Made by a program: the position numbers and the translations under genes
Notes under the pieces: model-generated
The model's input: the letters and a program-made list of their open reading frames with translations, nothing else
The model's database searches: none
Told to the model about the DNA's origin: nothing
Assembly (NCBI GenBank): GCA_019235995.1
Contig: JAFAJV010000052.1
Location: 1 to 35,167, forward strand
Origin: Vulcanimicrobiota bacterium
GTDB lineage: Bacteria > Vulcanimicrobiota > Vulcanimicrobiia > Vulcanimicrobiales > Vulcanimicrobiaceae
Length of the DNA stretch: 35,167 nucleotides
Direction: 5' to 3'
Shown here: positions 32,892 to 35,167 of the stretch, one piece after another
How the letters are laid out: each line of letters opens with the position of its first letter
How positions within the stretch are numbered: the stretch's first letter is position 1

Positions 32892-34297
32892 GATGCAGCC
32901 TCCTCGTCCAACATGTGACCGAGCTTCGAGCGTTTCGTCGCGATGTAGTGCTTGTTGTGCGCCGTCGGCGTCGTCTGCAGCGGCATCCGGCCCACGATCT
33001 TGAGCCCGTATCCCTCGAGGCCGAAGATCTTCTTGGGATTGTTCGTGATCAACCGCATCTCGCGCACGCCGAGGTCTGCGAGAATTTGCGAGCCGATGCC
33101 GTAGTCGCGCTTGTCGGCCGGCAGCCCGAGCGCTAGGTTCGCCTCTACGGTGTCGGCCCCGCGGTCCTGAAGCTCGTACGCGCGCAGCTTATTGGCGAGG
33201 CCGATGCCGCGGCCTTCCTGGCGTAAGTAGAGAAAGACGCCGCGACCTTCGCGAGCGATGAGGCTCATCGCTCCGTCGCGCTGCGCCGCGCAGTCGCAAC
33301 GAATCGAGTGCAGCGCGTCGCCGGTCATGCACTCCGAATGCACGCGAACGAGAATTTCCTTGCCCTGACCGATCTCGCCCATCACGAGCGCAACGTGGGT
33401 GTTTTCGTCGATGCTCGTTGTGTAGGCCACGCCTTTCCACTGCCCGAGCGTCGTCGGCAGGTCGAACTCGGCGATCCTGTTTACGAGCTTCTCCGTGCGC
33501 ATGCGATGCGCGATCAGATCCTTGACGGTGATGAGCTTGAGCCCGTGGCGGTCCGCATAGCTGCGTAACCCCTCAAGGCGTTCCATCGTGCCGTCCTCGG
33601 CCATGATCTCGCAGATGACGCCCGCAGGATACAGCCCGGCGAGCCGCGCGAGGTCTACCGAGGCTTCGGTCTGGCCCGCGCGCACGAGGACGCCTCCCTC
33701 GCGCGCCCGTAACGGAAACGTGTGGCCCGGGCGCAGGAAGTCGGCGGCCTTCGCCTCCGGATCCAACAGTCGCTTGATCGTGGCCGCGCGATCGTGCGCC
33801 GAAATCCCCGTCGTCGTCATCCCGCGCGCCTCGACCGACACCGTGAAGGCCGTTTCGTGAACGGCCGTGTTGTCGCGAACCATTTGCGGAATGTGAAGCT
33901 CGTCTAGCCGGGCCCCGACCATGGGCACGCAGATCAATCCGCCCGCGTGCTTGCGCATGAAGTTGATCGTAGCCGGAGTGACCAGCTGGGCGGCCATCAC
34001 GAGGTCGCCCTCGTTCTCGCGATCCTCGTCGTCGAGCACGACCACCATCTTTCCGCCGCGGATATCCGCAATCGCGTCCGAGATCGAGTCGAAAGGCGCA
34101 CGCGAGCCCAGCGGCTGCTCGCCGAGCGTCGGCAGCACCTGACTCAGGCGCTGCAACGTCCGGTACGAGGGCTCGCGGCGTCCCGCCCGCAGCAGCGATA
34201 TGGCCGACTCGGTGAGGCCCGAGCTCTCGGACAGCTCGGCAGCCGACAGGCCCGCCTGTTCCAACGCGGCGTTGAGGACCTCGGCAAAGCTGGTCAT
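32888..34297 (-). CDS. ribBA: XRE helix-turn-helix / RibB / RibA fusion
   Basis: The product has 469 residues. Residues about 3-58 are an XRE-type helix-turn-helix (FAEVLNAALEQAGLSAAELSESSGL, ESAISLLRAGRREPSYRTLQRL). Residues 70-270 are DHBP synthase with VVVLDDEDRENEGDLV and TTGISAHDRAATI. Residues 275-469 are GTP cyclohydrolase II with VRVHSECMTGDALHSIRCDCAAQ (zinc cysteines) and LRQEGRGIGLANK. Both enzymes look intact, so the protein starts riboflavin synthesis from ribulose-5-phosphate and GTP. The HTH is in the same frame from a clear ATG at 34297. No space exists for an FMN riboswitch (32 nt to the next gene), and an imperfect dyad covers the promoter, which suggests self-regulation. 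Confidence 0.93.
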   Translation of the reverse strand: MTSFAEVLNAALEQAGLSAAELSESSGLTESAISLLRAGRREPSYRTLQRLSQVLPTLGEQPLGSRAPFDSISDAIADIRGGKMVVVLDDEDRENEGDLVMAAQLVTPATINFMRKHAGGLICVPMVGARLDELHIPQMVRDNTAVHETAFTVSVEARGMTTTGISAHDRAATIKRLLDPEAKAADFLRPGHTFPLRAREGGVLVRAGQTEASVDLARLAGLYPAGVICEIMAEDGTMERLEGLRSYADRHGLKLITVKDLIAHRMRTEKLVNRIAEFDLPTTLGQWKGVAYTTSIDENTHVALVMGEIGQGKEILVRVHSECMTGDALHSIRCDCAAQRDGAMSLIAREGRGVFLYLRQEGRGIGLANKLRAYELQDRGADTVEANLALGLPADKRDYGIGSQILADLGVREMRLITNNPKKIFGLEGYGLKIVGRMPLQTTPTAHNKHYIATKRSKLGHMLDEEAAS

Positions 34298-34305
34298 AGG
34301 CCTTA

Positions 34306-34333
34306 AGCCTACCCGCTACTTTACAAATGTCAA
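34306..34333 (-). promoter_or_regulatory. ribBA promoter with overlapping dyads
   Basis: On the minus strand a consensus -35, TTGACA (34333-34328), is followed after 16 nt by a weak -10, TAGGCT (34311-34306). Eight nt then separate it from the ATG at 34297, so the mRNA would be nearly leaderless. An imperfect dyad, TTGACA-TT-TGTAAA (34333-34320), covers the -35, and a second one, AGGCTTAAGGCCT (34310-34298), sits between the -10 and the ATG. The TGA stop of the upstream methyltransferase lies within the -35. Confidence 0.55.
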
Positions 34334-35148
34334 GCCGCGGCCGTCGGGGTGCGGCACCAGGCCCCCACAAGCCCGATCCAGGGCACGACCGTGTTCGATT
34401 GTGCGACTTCTTCGCGCAGCCGCTGTTCGAGGGTCTCGAGGTCGCCCAAGGCCCCAAGCGAGAGCGCGAACCTGCGAAACTGGGGCAGGACGCTCTGCAC
34501 GCAGTCGGCGCCCCAGCGGACGAAATCGGGATCGCAGCCGAGCTCCATTTCCAAGCGCATCTTCGGCGCTGGCAGCCCGGCGGCTTGAAAGACCTGGTAC
34601 TGATCGATGCCCATCTCCACGTTCACACCGGCACGGAGCGCAGCTTCGCGCAGCAGCGAGACGACCGCGGACCAAAGCGGCAACGACGCCGAAAGCGCGA
34701 CGAACGGCGTCCACGAGCCCTCTTGAAATGCTACGACGCCGCCTGGACGCACGTTGGCCGCGAGACTGCGCAGCACTGCGACGGGATCGGGAAGAAACTG
34801 CAGGACGTAACGGCCGACCACGGCGTCGAGAGGTGTCTGCGGCGAATACTCGGCGACGTCGGCGCGCACCAACGCGACGTTATGGAGATTCGCTTCCGCC
34901 GCGCGCCGGCGGGCGCGCTCGATGGACCGCTCGTCCCGCTCGATGCCGACCACCTGACCTCCCGGTCCCACGAGCTTCGCCGCAACCATCGCAACGTCGC
35001 CAACCCCGGAACCGACGTCGAGGACGCGTTGCCCCGGCCCTATTCCGGCATCGCGGAAGAACCGTTCGGTGACGCGAGCGAGCCGCTGCGCCTGACGGAT
35101 CAGCCGCTCGTGCTCGGTATCGCTGTATCCGAGATGATATCCGCCCAG
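34330..35148 (-). CDS. SAM-dependent class I methyltransferase
   Basis: The product has about 272 residues if translation starts at the CTG at 35148. Motif I is VLDVGSGVGDVAMVAAKLVG, followed by VVGIERDE (ribose-binding acidic residue), ALVRADVAEY and VVGRYVLQFLPDP, which together define a Rossmann-type methyltransferase. The first ATG (34989) falls after the start of motif I and would destroy the SAM site, so the gene must begin upstream. The frame is closed by TAG at 35152-35154, leaving only CTG as a plausible start, with GGAG 6 nt before it. The segment YHLGYSDTEHERLIRQA matches the usual family N-terminus. The substrate is unknown. A frameshift or assembly error near the window edge is an alternative. 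Confidence 0.8.
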   Translation of the reverse strand: MGGYHLGYSDTEHERLIRQAQRLARVTERFFRDAGIGPGQRVLDVGSGVGDVAMVAAKLVGPGGQVVGIERDERSIERARRRAAEANLHNVALVRADVAEYSPQTPLDAVVGRYVLQFLPDPVAVLRSLAANVRPGGVVAFQEGSWTPFVALSASLPLWSAVVSLLREAALRAGVNVEMGIDQYQVFQAAGLPAPKMRLEMELGCDPDFVRWGADCVQSVLPQFRRFALSLGALGDLETLEQRLREEVAQSNTVVPWIGLVGAWCRTPTAAA

Positions 35149-35167
35149 CGGCTACTCCAAGCTACCC

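Noticed and set aside
34298-34329. FMN riboswitch upstream of ribBA
   Set aside because: Only 32 nt separate the genes and the conserved RFN element needs well over 100 nt. Nothing similar is seen inside the upstream gene end.

Overview
The window is a GC-rich bacterial chromosome segment. Dense, mostly overlapping genes (ATGA, GTGA and TAATG junctions) and frequent GTG/TTG starts are typical of a free-living bacterium. Gene content fits a little-cultured lineage: a nearly complete purine supercluster with archaeal-type PurP proteins, a PAICS-like PurC fusion and GloVer-repeat lipoproteins. An Eremiobacterota/WPS-2-like or neighbouring terrestrial phylum would fit, but this is inference only, as no rRNA or other taxonomic marker is present. 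No tRNA, CRISPR array or complete mobile element was seen.

Left end (1-5582): a decayed tyrosine-recombinase C-terminus on the minus strand, a large class III cyclase/NB-ARC-type ATPase regulator on the plus strand, a glycine-rich lipoprotein, then a convergent GloVer-repeat lipoprotein. A long inverted repeat lies between the two lipoprotein genes.

Purine block A (5582-8131, minus): purM, a GAF-domain protein and a GNAT-PurN fusion, with the GloVer lipoprotein coupled behind purN. It diverges from pepA and panB (8192-10599, plus).

Purine block B (10676-27254, minus), in order of transcription: purB, purC with a PurE-like domain, purL, purQ, a long purS, purP-1, an exported protein, purP-2, tpx, guaA, purD, an MFS transporter, a Bax-inhibitor-1-like protein, purF and an XRE regulator. 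Internal promoters precede the BI-1 gene, purF and the XRE gene. Blocks A and B together encode the steps from PRPP to FAICAR, plus GMP synthase. purH, purO, purK, purA and guaB are not in the window. The AIR carboxylase domain fused to PurC has lost its signature residues.

Right end: a peptide/nickel-type ABC substrate-binding lipoprotein (plus), a BAAT-type hydrolase with its own near-consensus promoter, then a minus-strand run of a methyltransferase, an XRE-RibB-RibA fusion, ribH, mtnA and holA. RibBA uses GTP, an end product of the neighbouring purine pathway.

The strongest candidates for something undescribed are the bacterial PurP pair with a degenerate second copy and an exported protein between them, the XRE-HTH fused to RibBA with a dyad over its own promoter, and the PAICS-like PurC whose PurE domain lacks its catalytic motifs.
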